Shown one piece after another: positions 42,289 through 50,381 of a stretch of 64,000 nt of DNA. The DNA lies in contig JAGXRZ010000052.1 of the NCBI GenBank assembly GCA_018335585.1, positions 18,977 through 82,976 of the forward strand, given 5' to 3'. The notes beneath the pieces are model-generated. The model saw only the letters and a list, made by a program, of their open reading frames with translations. It was not told the origin of the DNA and did not search any database. Source of the stretch: Selenomonadales bacterium. Its GTDB lineage: Bacteria; Bacillota; UBA994. The first letter of the stretch is position 1, and every line of letters starts with the position of its first letter. The translations under genes were made by a program, and so were the position numbers.

Positions 42289-43584
42289 CTACCCGCGCCC
42301 CATGGCTGGCGGTAGTTTTCCTGCTAAGTCCATCAGCTCGCCCGCCAAAGCACTCACCTGCTTGCGCAGGACAAAAACGCAGTCACTCTGGCTAGCACTA
42401 CCCCTTACTATATCTTCGGCTAGCGCTCGACAATGCGGTGCCCCGCACGCCCCACAGTCTAACATGGGCAGCTGCTCGACTAACGCTTCCAAGTCGTTTA
42501 GTTTCTGCAGTGCGACTTCGATGTTCCCGTCAAGCTGCAGGAAGGGCCGCGGGAGAAGCGTCTGCCGCAGAGCGAGCGCAGAGGGCGGTAGGTCAAGTTG
42601 TGGTAAGGATGCGCCTTCGAGGCGCTGCGCCATTCTCGCAATGCGCACGCGGGCGATAAAGGGATTCTCTACTACCAGTACCCCGCCTACACAGCCGCCG
42701 ATGCAAGCCTGCCCCTCGATGTATTTTACGGACCGCAGTCTGCCAAGCTCCACTTCCTCAAGCAGCGAAATGACATGCTGCAGGCCGTCTACCGCTAGAT
42801 ACTCGTCCTTGGCGATAGCTATGCCCTCCCCGCCACTCACTGCCCACGCTAACCCGCGGGCAGAACCGTACACGGGCTCCTCACGCGTTACTTTGGGCAG
42901 GGACTTAAATACATCGGCGTATATATCAGCCATGGAGAAGGCGCCTGTCAGCTGGGAGTGACCTTGCCCGACGGGCTGATGCACTGCCGTGACCTTAGCC
43001 GGACAAGGAGTAGTGAAGAAGACGCCTACCTCCTCGTCAGTGCACCCTGTTGCGCTCTGTATCTCCTGCCGCGCGGCATAGGCGGCTACCTCCATCGGTG
43101 CGTCGAAGGGGACGAAATGGTCGATTAAGTCTGGAAAGCGCACTTGTACTAAGCGCACCACGGCAGGACAACTGGTGCTAAGTGCCGGATAGCGGGCGTT
43201 TCCTCTCTGTAAGTGCTTGGCCACGGCAGATGCTACAACGTCTGCCGCGCGCGAGACTTCGAGCACATGTGAAAACCCAAGCGACTTAATGCCGGAGAGA
43301 ATTTTGCCTAAGGACACTTCACTGCGAAACTGGCCAAAGAATGAAGGGGCCACTAGGCAGGCGTTGTACTTCTTGCTGTCAAGCAGTGCCCGACTGTCGG
43401 TGATTACGGATTTAGCGCGATTCGGACAGGCTCTGATGCACTCGCCACAATCTACGCACCGCGCGTCATCGATTACGGCCTTGCCCTGTCGCACGCGGAT
43501 GGCTTCGGTGGGACAGCGTTTAATGCAGTTTGTGCAGCCTTTGCACCTGTCTTCGTGCAACTTAACGGAATGAAAGTATGTCAT
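42289..43584 (-). CDS. HydS-like (putative sensory) [FeFe]-hydrogenase homolog
   Basis: 431 residues. Two N-terminal [4Fe-4S] motifs (CKGCTNCIKRCP, CVDCGECIRACP), a shortened H-cluster domain with variant motifs TSCPAVV, TTPCPAKV and GQACIGGC, then a C-terminal 4Fe-4S module (CGACGAPHCRALAEDIVRG) like that of RnfB. The L3 motif lacks the GGGxP typical of catalytic enzymes, which fits sensory or non-catalytic members. No PAS domain. Operon position with a GHKL ATPase, DRTGG and PHP genes suggests an H2 or redox sensor for the hyd operon. Confidence 0.85.
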   Translation of the reverse strand: MTYFHSVKLHEDRCKGCTNCIKRCPTEAIRVRQGKAVIDDARCVDCGECIRACPNRAKSVITDSRALLDSKKYNACLVAPSFFGQFRSEVSLGKILSGIKSLGFSHVLEVSRAADVVASAVAKHLQRGNARYPALSTSCPAVVRLVQVRFPDLIDHFVPFDAPMEVAAYAARQEIQSATGCTDEEVGVFFTTPCPAKVTAVHQPVGQGHSQLTGAFSMADIYADVFKSLPKVTREEPVYGSARGLAWAVSGGEGIAIAKDEYLAVDGLQHVISLLEEVELGRLRSVKYIEGQACIGGCVGGVLVVENPFIARVRIARMAQRLEGASLPQLDLPPSALALRQTLLPRPFLQLDGNIEVALQKLNDLEALVEQLPMLDCGACGAPHCRALAEDIVRGSASQSDCVFVLRKQVSALAGELMDLAGKLPPAMGRG

Positions 43585-43600
43585 ATGCTACCTCAATCAC

Positions 43601-44035
43601 TTAGGCGCGATTGGCAAAGCACATATAAACAACGGTGCCCTCGCCTAACACTGTCTTAATATCCAGCTCGTCGGCGTTGCGCCGCATGTTTGGCAAGCCC
43701 ATGCCCGCGCCAAAGCCAAGCGCTCGCACGTGGTCCGGCGCGGTTGAGTAGCCTTCCTGCATAGCTAATTCTACATCAGGAATGCCAGGTCCTTGGTCTT
43801 CGGCCCACACTTCTACTTTGATGGGGCTCACCTTGGCCTTAAGCACGCCGCTGTAGGCGTGAATAACAATATTAAGCTCGGCTTCGTAAGCCGCGACGGC
43901 TATTCTCCTTGATAAAGCGGGAGCTAATCCGATTTGCTGCAGAACTCGCTTCAGTCGCGAGGCTCCATCTCCAGCTTGGCTGAAGTCACCGCCAACTACT
44001 TGGTATGCAACCTCAAGCACCGCCTGTTCGACCAT
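43601..44035 (-). CDS. RsbW-like serine kinase/ATPase domain protein
   Basis: 144 residues of GHKL fold resembling anti-sigma kinases: ISRRIAVAAYEAELNIVIHAY (N box), VWAEDQGPGIPD (G1), GFGAGMGLPNMRRNADEL (G2). It opens the operon just upstream of the HydS-like gene. In relatives the pairing of an RsbW-like ATPase with HydS-like genes recurs, so partner-switching control of transcription or of the sensor is possible. Substrate protein unknown. Confidence 0.85.
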   Translation of the reverse strand: MVEQAVLEVAYQVVGGDFSQAGDGASRLKRVLQQIGLAPALSRRIAVAAYEAELNIVIHAYSGVLKAKVSPIKVEVWAEDQGPGIPDVELAMQEGYSTAPDHVRALGFGAGMGLPNMRRNADELDIKTVLGEGTVVYMCFANRA

Positions 44036-44080
44036 GTGCCGTCCTCCCCGCTGCCTTTTGCGGAACTAGTCCTGCTTTTC

Positions 44081-44086
44081 ATTATA
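44081..44086 (-). promoter_or_regulatory. Candidate -10 box of the hydrogenase operon
   Basis: Perfect TATAAT on the minus strand 46 bp before the first gene (start 44035). No convincing -35 box at 16-18 bp, so an activator or a partner-dependent promoter is possible. Confidence 0.35.
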
Positions 44087-44110
44087 CAACAATTCTTGTG
44101 TGTTGAGTGT

Positions 44111-44365
44111 GCACTTTGCACTTTGCACTTTGCACTTGGCACTTGGCACTTGGCACTTGGTGGATGACGGGGGGGTTGCTGGCTCCTGGCTCCTGGCTCT
44201 TGGTAGAGGGGAGTGCCCAGTGCACAGTGCACAGTGCCCAGTAGAGCGTGTCGCGGTGGTATCCGGCTCTATTTAACCTTTCCACCTTTCAACCCTTCAA
44301 GCTGAGCGCTGCGTGCTGCGTGCTGAAGCCCCCTGTTCACGATTCACGATTCATGATTCACGATT
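44111..44365. repeat. Cluster of five different 7-bp tandem repeats
   Basis: In 255 bp between the hyd operon and folC there are: GCACTTT x3 then GCACTTG x4 (44111-44159), TGGCTCC x2 + TGGCTCT (44180-44200), GTGCCCA/GTGCACA/GTGCACA/GTGCCCA (44213-44240), GCTGAGC/GCTGCGT/GCTGCGT (44301-44321) and GATTCAC/GATTCAT/GATTCAC (44341-44361). All have period 7. The remaining ~100 bases between the blocks hold no gene. The last block overlaps the 3' end of folC. Confidence 0.85.
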
Positions 44366-45642
44366 GCCCCACCGCTCAAAGCTCTCCTCGCCTCCGACAC
44401 AGTGTACAAGGACCCTGCTACAAGCACGGTTTCGCCGCTTTCTCGGGCAGCGTCGATAGCGGCACTTAGGGCATCGGCCACCGAGGTGTAGGCTGCGGCG
44501 GGTAGGCCTAGAGCTTCGGCCAGCAGGCAAAGCTCGCCTGCGGGAGTAGCGCGCGGCAGCGCGGGCGCGCAGGCGTAGAGGCATTTAACGTAGGGAGAGA
44601 GAGCCGCTAACATTGCCTGCGGCTCTTTGTCTTTCATAATCCCACTTACCAGTAAAACTTTTTGCCCCGGCAGGTATTGGCGAAGCGTGGCGACAAGGGC
44701 GCTAATTCCATGCATGTTATGCGCGCCATCCATAATGACTCGTGCGCGGCTATGCTGCATAACCTCAAACCGCCCCGGCCAGCGCGCCGCCGCGACGCCC
44801 CGCCTGACGTGCTCGATGCCAATCGGCCAACCTTGCTGCCTAAGCATCAAGGCGGCGTCCACGGCGAGAGCGGCATTTTGCAGCTGGTGCGGACCAAGCA
44901 GTGATATTGAGAGCTTCTCGATGGCCTCAAGACCCCGGTAGTCGAACGTCTGCCCGGCGAGCGAGGCCGTTTGCGCAACAAAGCTGTAGTCCCGCCCCAG
45001 TAGGCGCAGGGGTGCGTTGTTCTGCGCTGCTACCTCGGCAATGACGGCGTAGGGTTCACTGTCTAGCACCGCAGTTGTCACGGGCACACTCGGTTTGATA
45101 ATACCTGCCTTCTCAAAGGCAATTTTGCCTAGCGTGTCGCCGAGCACATCCATATGGTCAAAGCCAATGTTCGTGATTACGCTAAGTGCGGGCGTCACTA
45201 CGTTAGTGGCGTCAAAACGCCCTCCAAGTCCTACTTCAAGGACCAAGGCGTCTGTTTTCTGCTGCGCATAATAGACGAGCGCGAGCGCGGTGATAAACTC
45301 AAACTGCGTCAATCCCACATGCTCGGCGACAGGCCGCAGCCGTTCTACCATCTCGACTAACCCTGCGGGGGTAATATCGTCTCCGTCGAGGCCAAAGCGA
45401 TTGGTAAACGAATCAAGGTAAGGCGACGTGTAAAGCCCTGTCCGCAAGCCCGCGCTCCTTAGGATACTCGCGATAATGCTTGACGTTGAGCCTTTGCCGT
45501 TAGTCCCCGCGACATGTACCACTTTGAGTTGCCGCTCGGGGTTCCCCAAATAGGCGAGCGCAGTCTGCATGCGGTCGAGCCCTAAGACGCTCCCAAATCT
45601 TCCGAGCCCATGGATGTAGTCTACTGCCTGCTGGTAATTCAT
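44344..45642 (-). CDS. folC: Folylpolyglutamate/dihydrofolate synthase
   Basis: Adds glutamates to folates (and joins Glu to dihydropteroate in bifunctional forms). ATP motif VAGTNGKGSTSSIIASIL (residues ~44-61), TSPYLDSFTNR, LEVGLGGRFDATN and MDGAHNMHG. 432 residues. Overlaps valS by 4 bp, so both are behind the T-box. The last codons (NHES, stop at 44344) come from a GATTCAC-type heptamer repeat. Confidence 0.95.
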   Translation of the reverse strand: MNYQQAVDYIHGLGRFGSVLGLDRMQTALAYLGNPERQLKVVHVAGTNGKGSTSSIIASILRSAGLRTGLYTSPYLDSFTNRFGLDGDDITPAGLVEMVERLRPVAEHVGLTQFEFITALALVYYAQQKTDALVLEVGLGGRFDATNVVTPALSVITNIGFDHMDVLGDTLGKIAFEKAGIIKPSVPVTTAVLDSEPYAVIAEVAAQNNAPLRLLGRDYSFVAQTASLAGQTFDYRGLEAIEKLSISLLGPHQLQNAALAVDAALMLRQQGWPIGIEHVRRGVAAARWPGRFEVMQHSRARVIMDGAHNMHGISALVATLRQYLPGQKVLLVSGIMKDKEPQAMLAALSPYVKCLYACAPALPRATPAGELCLLAEALGLPAAAYTSVADALSAAIDAARESGETVLVAGSLYTVSEARRALSGGAIVNHES

Positions 45643-48278
45643 TGCAGCTCGGCTAACCTCTTTTCGAGTTGGGCAAGTTTTGTTTCGTGGGCCAGAAGCT
45701 TGGCTTCTTCGGCAGCGATTAATGCGGCCGGAGCTTTAGCCCTAAAGCCCTCGTTCTGCAACTTTCCGCGCGCGCGGTCAATCTCGGCAAGCACCGCACT
45801 CTGTTCGGTCTGTAAGCGCTTAATCTCCGCCTGTACGTCGACAAGTTGAGCTAGGGCCAGGTGAATCTGTGCGCCGGTAACGACTAGGCTTACGGCTTCT
45901 CCCTTGGCAAAGGGGTTAGTTTCCGCGAAGCTCACTTCTTTGCCCCCCGCCAAAGCCAAAATGTAGGGCGAGCCTGCCCTATACACTGAGTCCCACTCGG
46001 CGGTAGCCGGAACAACGGTCACTTCTAGGCGACGTGAAGGCGGTACACCCATCTCGGCCCTGAGGTTACGGATAGTGCGAATGGCTTCCATTAGGGCTGC
46101 CATCTGTTTTTGCGCGTCATCATCTGCCTTGCCCGCGTGCTTAGGCCAAGCTGCGACCGTAATTGATGTGCCGCGGTGTGGCAGGGCCTGCCAGATCTCC
46201 TCGGTAATAAAGGGCATAAAGGGATGGAGCATCTCTAGTGTGCGCGAGAGCGTGTAGCAAAGCACGCGGAGTGTCGTCTGTTTGCGCTCGCCCCCGGCTT
46301 GTAGCTCCGGCTTGGCCATTTCAATGTACCAGTCGCAGTACTCACTCCAGAGGAAGTCGTAGAGGTGCCTGGCAGCCTCGCCAAACTCAAACTGCTCCAT
46401 TAGGCGCGTTACATTCTCGGTCGTAGCGTTGAGTTGCGCGAGGATGTACTTATCGGCTAGCGTTAGTAGGCCGTCGTCCGGAAGCTCGTTAGCGGCAAGG
46501 TCGCTCTCCCCTAGGTTAAGCAAGACAAAGCGGGCGGCATTCCATATTTTGTTGCAGAACGCCCGGTTTGCCTCTAACTTCTCCTGGTAGAAGCGCATAT
46601 CATTCCCCGGGGTATTGCCGGAGAGCAGCGTAAAGCGCAGGGTATCCGCGCCGAACGATTCGACTACCGCCATGGGGTCGATGCCGTTGCCGAGAGATTT
46701 GCTCATTTTCCTGCCCTCTGCGTCACGAACTAGGCCGTGGATTAGCACATGGCTAAAGGGAGGTTTACCCGTCAACTCGTAGGACATAAATACCATGCGG
46801 GCTACCCAGAAATAAATTATGTCGTAGCCGGTGACAAGCACCTGCGTCGGGAAGAAGCGCTGCAGGTCGCTCGCCTGTTCGTCCGGCCAACCAAGCGTTT
46901 CAAACGGCCAGAGGGCGGAGCTAAACCATGTATCCAGCACATCTGTCTCTTGCGTGAGCGTATGCCCGTGGCAGTTAGGGCAGGCAGCCGGGGTGTCGGT
47001 GGCCACGATTGTTTCGCCACAATCGCAGTACCATACCGGAAGCGTATGCCCCCACCAGATTTGGCGCGAGATACACCAGTCCTTTACGTTCTCCACCCAA
47101 TGCAGATAAACCTTAGCGAAGCGCTCGGGCACAAACTGCACGGTGCCTTCGCGCACCGCGGCTAGGGCCGGCTCGGCGAGCGGCTTCATGCGCACAAACC
47201 ACTGGCGGGACACCAAAGGCTCAATCGTCGTGTCGCAGCGGTAGCATTCGCCCACCTGCATCTGATGCTCGCGCGTTTCAACCAAGAGCCCCCCTGCGGC
47301 AAGCTCCTGTAGCAGCTGTTTGCGGCACTCGTAGCGGTCAAGCCCGGCGTAGGGCCCGGCCTCGGCGTTCATCGTACCATCAAGGTTAAGTACCTTTACA
47401 TGCGGCAAGCCGTGACGCTCCGCGATTTCAAAGTCATTGGGGTCATGGGAAGGCGTCACTTTTACCGCACCGGTGCCAAACTCGGCATCGACATAGTCGT
47501 CCGCAATTATGGGAATGCGACGTCCTAGCACCGGGAGTATGGCTTCCTGTCCGATTAGGTCTTGGTAGCGCGCGTCGCTTGGGTTTACCGCTATGGCGGT
47601 ATCGCCGAGGATGGTCTCGGGGCGCGTGGTGGCCACCGTGATGTGCCCCCCGTTAACTAACGGATAGCGCACCAAGTAAAGCTTACCCTGACGCTCGGCG
47701 TGCTCCACTTCGTCGTCAGAAATAGCCGTACGGCAGTGCGGGCACCAGTTAACGATGTAACTGCCGCGGTAAATCAGCCCGCGTTGGTAAAGCTTAACAA
47801 ACGTCTCGCGCACGGCGCGGCTGCAGCCCTCGTCCATGGTAAAGCGCTCCCGCGTCCAGTCACACGAGGCGCCGAGCGTCTTGAGCTGGTCGGTTATCTC
47901 CTTACCGTACTGTTCCTTCCACTTCCAGACCTCGGTTACAAACGCTTCGCGGCCAAGGTCGTGGCGTGACTTACCCTCGCGCATCAATCTGCGCTCGACT
48001 ACGTTCTGTGTGGCAATTCCGGCATGGTCGGTGCCGGGTAGCCAGAGCGCGTCAAAGCCCTGCATACGCTTCATGCGGATAATGGCATCCTGCAAGGTGT
48101 TGTTCAGGGCATGGCCGATGTGCAGGCGGTCTGTCACGTTCGGCGGCGGAATAACGATGGTAAAGGGCTCCCCCTTAGCCTCCTTGCTAGGGGTAAAGAA
48201 AGCTTGCTCATTCCAGTACTGCGACCACTTAGTCTCTACTTGCTTGGGGTCATAGATTTTTGGGATGTCCGCATGCAT
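45639..48278 (-). CDS. valS: Valyl-tRNA synthetase
   Basis: Charges tRNA-Val. Class I signature HIGH in PNVTDRLHIGHALNN (~residue 50), KMSKS in RKMSKSLGNG (~525), the editing domain (TTRPETILGDTAIAVNP), a zinc-like CxCxxT...CPNC segment and the C-terminal tRNA-arm coiled coil (QAEIKRLQTEQSAVLAEID). 879 residues from ATG 48278, with AAGGAG 8 nt upstream. Expression controlled by the T-box leader. Confidence 0.97.
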   Translation of the reverse strand: MHADIPKIYDPKQVETKWSQYWNEQAFFTPSKEAKGEPFTIVIPPPNVTDRLHIGHALNNTLQDAIIRMKRMQGFDALWLPGTDHAGIATQNVVERRLMREGKSRHDLGREAFVTEVWKWKEQYGKEITDQLKTLGASCDWTRERFTMDEGCSRAVRETFVKLYQRGLIYRGSYIVNWCPHCRTAISDDEVEHAERQGKLYLVRYPLVNGGHITVATTRPETILGDTAIAVNPSDARYQDLIGQEAILPVLGRRIPIIADDYVDAEFGTGAVKVTPSHDPNDFEIAERHGLPHVKVLNLDGTMNAEAGPYAGLDRYECRKQLLQELAAGGLLVETREHQMQVGECYRCDTTIEPLVSRQWFVRMKPLAEPALAAVREGTVQFVPERFAKVYLHWVENVKDWCISRQIWWGHTLPVWYCDCGETIVATDTPAACPNCHGHTLTQETDVLDTWFSSALWPFETLGWPDEQASDLQRFFPTQVLVTGYDIIYFWVARMVFMSYELTGKPPFSHVLIHGLVRDAEGRKMSKSLGNGIDPMAVVESFGADTLRFTLLSGNTPGNDMRFYQEKLEANRAFCNKIWNAARFVLLNLGESDLAANELPDDGLLTLADKYILAQLNATTENVTRLMEQFEFGEAARHLYDFLWSEYCDWYIEMAKPELQAGGERKQTTLRVLCYTLSRTLEMLHPFMPFITEEIWQALPHRGTSITVAAWPKHAGKADDDAQKQMAALMEAIRTIRNLRAEMGVPPSRRLEVTVVPATAEWDSVYRAGSPYILALAGGKEVSFAETNPFAKGEAVSLVVTGAQIHLALAQLVDVQAEIKRLQTEQSAVLAEIDRARGKLQNEGFRAKAPAALIAAEEAKLLAHETKLAQLEKRLAELQ

Positions 48279-48292
48279 TAATCTCACTCCTT

Positions 48293-48331
48293 AAAAAAAT
48301 TAGACGCCCGCGCCCATAAAGGGCGGGACGT
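48293..48331 (-). terminator. T-box regulated terminator upstream of valS
   Basis: Stem of GACG-CCCGCCC against GGGCG-GGGCGTC with a 5-nt loop followed by seven Ts (48293-48299), ending 15 bp before the valS ATG. It competes with the antiterminator carrying the T-box sequence. Confidence 0.9.
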
Positions 48332-48520
48332 CCCGCGGTACCACCTTAGTTCCCGCTTGCGCGGCTCAAAGCTTTAACGGGCCACCCGCTTAGCACTACT
48401 AGCCTTCATGCCAAGAGCTCCGGGGCGACGGCGCACTTAAGTAGCGGGCAGGAGACTTTCAGCCACGGTCTCCCTCTCTACTGCCTTGCTCAAGCTCGCT
48501 TTCCCTTCACAGCTTTGCTT
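48293..48520 (-). promoter_or_regulatory. T-box leader controlling valS-folC
   Basis: The minus strand has the T-box core GGTGGTACCGCG (plus 48334-48345), preceded by AACTAAGGTGG, and an upstream Stem-I region with the typical GTGGCTGAAAGTCTCC apical element (48453-48468). Uncharged tRNA stabilises the antiterminator. A Val codon must be the specifier; GTC (rev. comp. of 48427-48429) and GTG (48434-48436) are candidates on the 3' side of Stem I, not resolved. Confidence 0.92.
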
Positions 48521-48521
48521 A

Positions 48522-48550
48522 AGCATAAGCCGACTTTGCAGAAAAGTCAA
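48522..48550 (-). promoter_or_regulatory. Promoter of the valS T-box transcript
   Basis: Minus-strand TTGACT (48545-48550), 17-bp spacer, TATGCT (48522-48527). Predicted start about 48515, just before Stem I. The -35 region abuts the end of the convergent-side gene at 48554. Confidence 0.75.
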
Positions 48551-48553
48551 GCG

Positions 48554-49258
48554 CTAGTCCGTTCCCGCCACAATCCGATAGCATGCTGCACCGGGCATCA
48601 TGTGTTCACCGACAGATGTCCTGTACAGAATCCAGGGCCGCGCCATTTTATAATTCGGATCGATATTCACAGCCAAGACTGCTGTCGTCCCGGGCTCTAA
48701 TACAACTCCTTCGCCCAAATACGTGATCCCACGTCCCCCAACATCAAGCACTGATACGCTCTCTTGAGAGACATTAACTACAGCCATTTCATACGGCTCC
48801 TCGAAGCGGCTATGTCTGATTATCGCACCTTCTGACAACAACAGGCTTCTGTCGCCTGTATCCTCAATGATTTCGATGTTGACATCGCCAATATGCACGG
48901 AATGCCATGTTTGGGCATAACGAAACTTGGCCTCCTTGAGCTGGTGGCTATCCTGCGCATCGTCCGGTCTGATAAGGATATTAATGGTTCCAGAAAACAG
49001 CGTGCTCCTGTCGACACTATAGGAAATCACAGAGGCGCTCGAAGCCAAGTCTATCTCTGCAATCCTCGGAGTTCTTCCAAGAAAGTTCCACCAAGGAAAG
49101 CGGTACGGGATAACAATAGTTACTCTGTCATTAGGGAATGCTGCGATAAATCCTTGAATAGGCATCACATTGGGATGTAAAGGTGCCAGCAATCCGCCTA
49201 AGACAACTAGAGCCGTACATGCCAGAACATAGACCCAGACTCTTCGGACTCGATTCAC
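48554..49258 (-). CDS. Hypothetical exported or membrane-anchored protein
   Basis: 234 residues, no family recognised. Residues 7-25 (VWVYVLACTALVVLGGLLAP) are a signal or anchor. The rest is beta-rich with alternating hydrophobics (VTIVIPYRFPWWNFLGRTP, SVHIGDVNIEIIEDTGDR) and no clear motif. Ends 4 bp from the -35 box of the valS promoter. Starts ATG 49258 with GGAGGGAGC upstream. Function unknown. Confidence 0.7.
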   Translation of the reverse strand: MNRVRRVWVYVLACTALVVLGGLLAPLHPNVMPIQGFIAAFPNDRVTIVIPYRFPWWNFLGRTPRIAEIDLASSASVISYSVDRSTLFSGTINILIRPDDAQDSHQLKEAKFRYAQTWHSVHIGDVNIEIIEDTGDRSLLLSEGAIIRHSRFEEPYEMAVVNVSQESVSVLDVGGRGITYLGEGVVLEPGTTAVLAVNIDPNYKMARPWILYRTSVGEHMMPGAACYRIVAGTD

Positions 49259-49285
49259 ATGCTCCCTCCTCTATAAGAAACAAAA

Positions 49286-49352
49286 GAAACAAAAGGGACG
49301 GTTCTTCGTGGAAATGAAACAAAAGTGAAACAAAAGGGACGGTTCCTCGTGG
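49286..49352. repeat. Two tandem subtype I dispersed repeats
   Basis: GAAACAAAAGGGACGGTTC followed by TTCGTGG at 49286-49311 and by CTCGTGG at 49327-49352, spaced 41 bp. The first differs from the second at one position. They lie between the hypothetical exported gene and the flavodoxin gene, pointing the same way as the copy at 62765. Confidence 0.85.
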
Positions 49353-49465
49353 AAATAACGCATCCTTATCCATACTACCGCCTAGTCGTCCCGTAAGGCG
49401 TGGTACACAGCCGCAGAAGGAGCCGGGGTGTAGAACTCCGTCTTACCACGTCTGGCCTATGCCCA

Positions 49466-49474
49466 TGGTATAAT
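49466..49474 (+). promoter_or_regulatory. Extended -10 promoter of the flavodoxin/ferredoxin gene
   Basis: TGGTATAAT: perfect -10 with the TG extension 2 bases upstream. No good -35 at 16-18 bp, as is common for extended -10 promoters. It lies 22 bp before the GTG start at 49496. Confidence 0.5.
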
Positions 49475-49495
49475 TCACATGTAGGGGGGAACGCA

Positions 49496-50341
49496 GTGAA
49501 AACAGCAAGCATTTTCTACTTCTCGGGAACCGGCAACACGTGGTGGGCGGCTGCCGAGCTTAGCAGACAACTCGGTGACCGCGGTCTAGCAACCACCGCC
49601 CATTCGATAGAGAAGCTACCTGCAGCCATTGCCAATGATCTTGTAAGGACCTCCACATTAGTGGGATTTGGCTACCCCATCTATGGCTCTGATTTGCCCA
49701 TTCCCATGAAAAAGTTCATTGAAGAGCTCGAGCCTGCAACGGGCAAGTGCGCCATGGTTTTTTGCACGCAATGGCTGTGGTCAGGTGATGGCGCACGCAT
49801 AGGAGCCGCTATGTTAAAGGAAAAGAGGTTTGCTGTAAAATGGGGAGAGCACCTGCATATGCCTAACAACATTTCGGTACAGCTCTTGCCCATTGCCATC
49901 CACACTGACGACCACAGTAAAAAGACAAAATACCTAGCCTTTTCTAAGCGCCGACTCCAGAGGCTATCTGAGCACATTGTTCAAGAGAAGCCCTTAACCC
50001 GCGGATTTAACATACTATCCGAACTCAGCGGACTCCTGCAGCGAGCCCCCTATCGCAGGTTCTTAGAGGGCAGGCGTAATGATATGGCAGTAAACAAGAC
50101 CGTCTGTACGAGCTGTGGGCTGTGCACTAGACTTTGCCCCGCAGATAACCTAGTTTTTGAGAATGGTACAATAGTAACCCAAGGGCACTGCATAAACTGC
50201 ATGCGCTGCTATAACTTCTGCCCTGTAAGCGCTTTCGTATACAGAGGTAAGTCTCACCGTAAGCGTCACGGCCCGCCTTATAGAGGCCCGCTGCCAGGCT
50301 TTGACCCCGAGGTCTTGACTGGCCCCTGTAAACGGTATTGA
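49496..50341 (+). CDS. EFR1-type flavodoxin-ferredoxin fusion protein
   Basis: Flavodoxin-like FMN-binding N-terminus (IFYFSGTGNTWWAAAELSR) plus two C-terminal CxxCxxCxxxC clusters (CTSCGLCTRLCP, CINCMRCYNFCP). About 281 residues from GTG 49496, AGGGGGGA upstream; an upstream reading from 49400 is not supported by an SD. Probably a soluble electron-transfer protein; partners unknown. It may serve the Rnf/Hyd ferredoxin pool, but that is inference. Confidence 0.88.
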   Translation: MKTASIFYFSGTGNTWWAAAELSRQLGDRGLATTAHSIEKLPAAIANDLVRTSTLVGFGYPIYGSDLPIPMKKFIEELEPATGKCAMVFCTQWLWSGDGARIGAAMLKEKRFAVKWGEHLHMPNNISVQLLPIAIHTDDHSKKTKYLAFSKRRLQRLSEHIVQEKPLTRGFNILSELSGLLQRAPYRRFLEGRRNDMAVNKTVCTSCGLCTRLCPADNLVFENGTIVTQGHCINCMRCYNFCPVSAFVYRGKSHRKRHGPPYRGPLPGFDPEVLTGPCKRY

Positions 50342-50381
50342 GGCGTTAGCTGGCGCGACCAATTATAAGGGAGCGATATTG

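Noticed and set aside
44111..44365. CRISPR-like array
   Set aside because: Units are 7 bp with no spacers and differ between blocks; no cas genes nearby.
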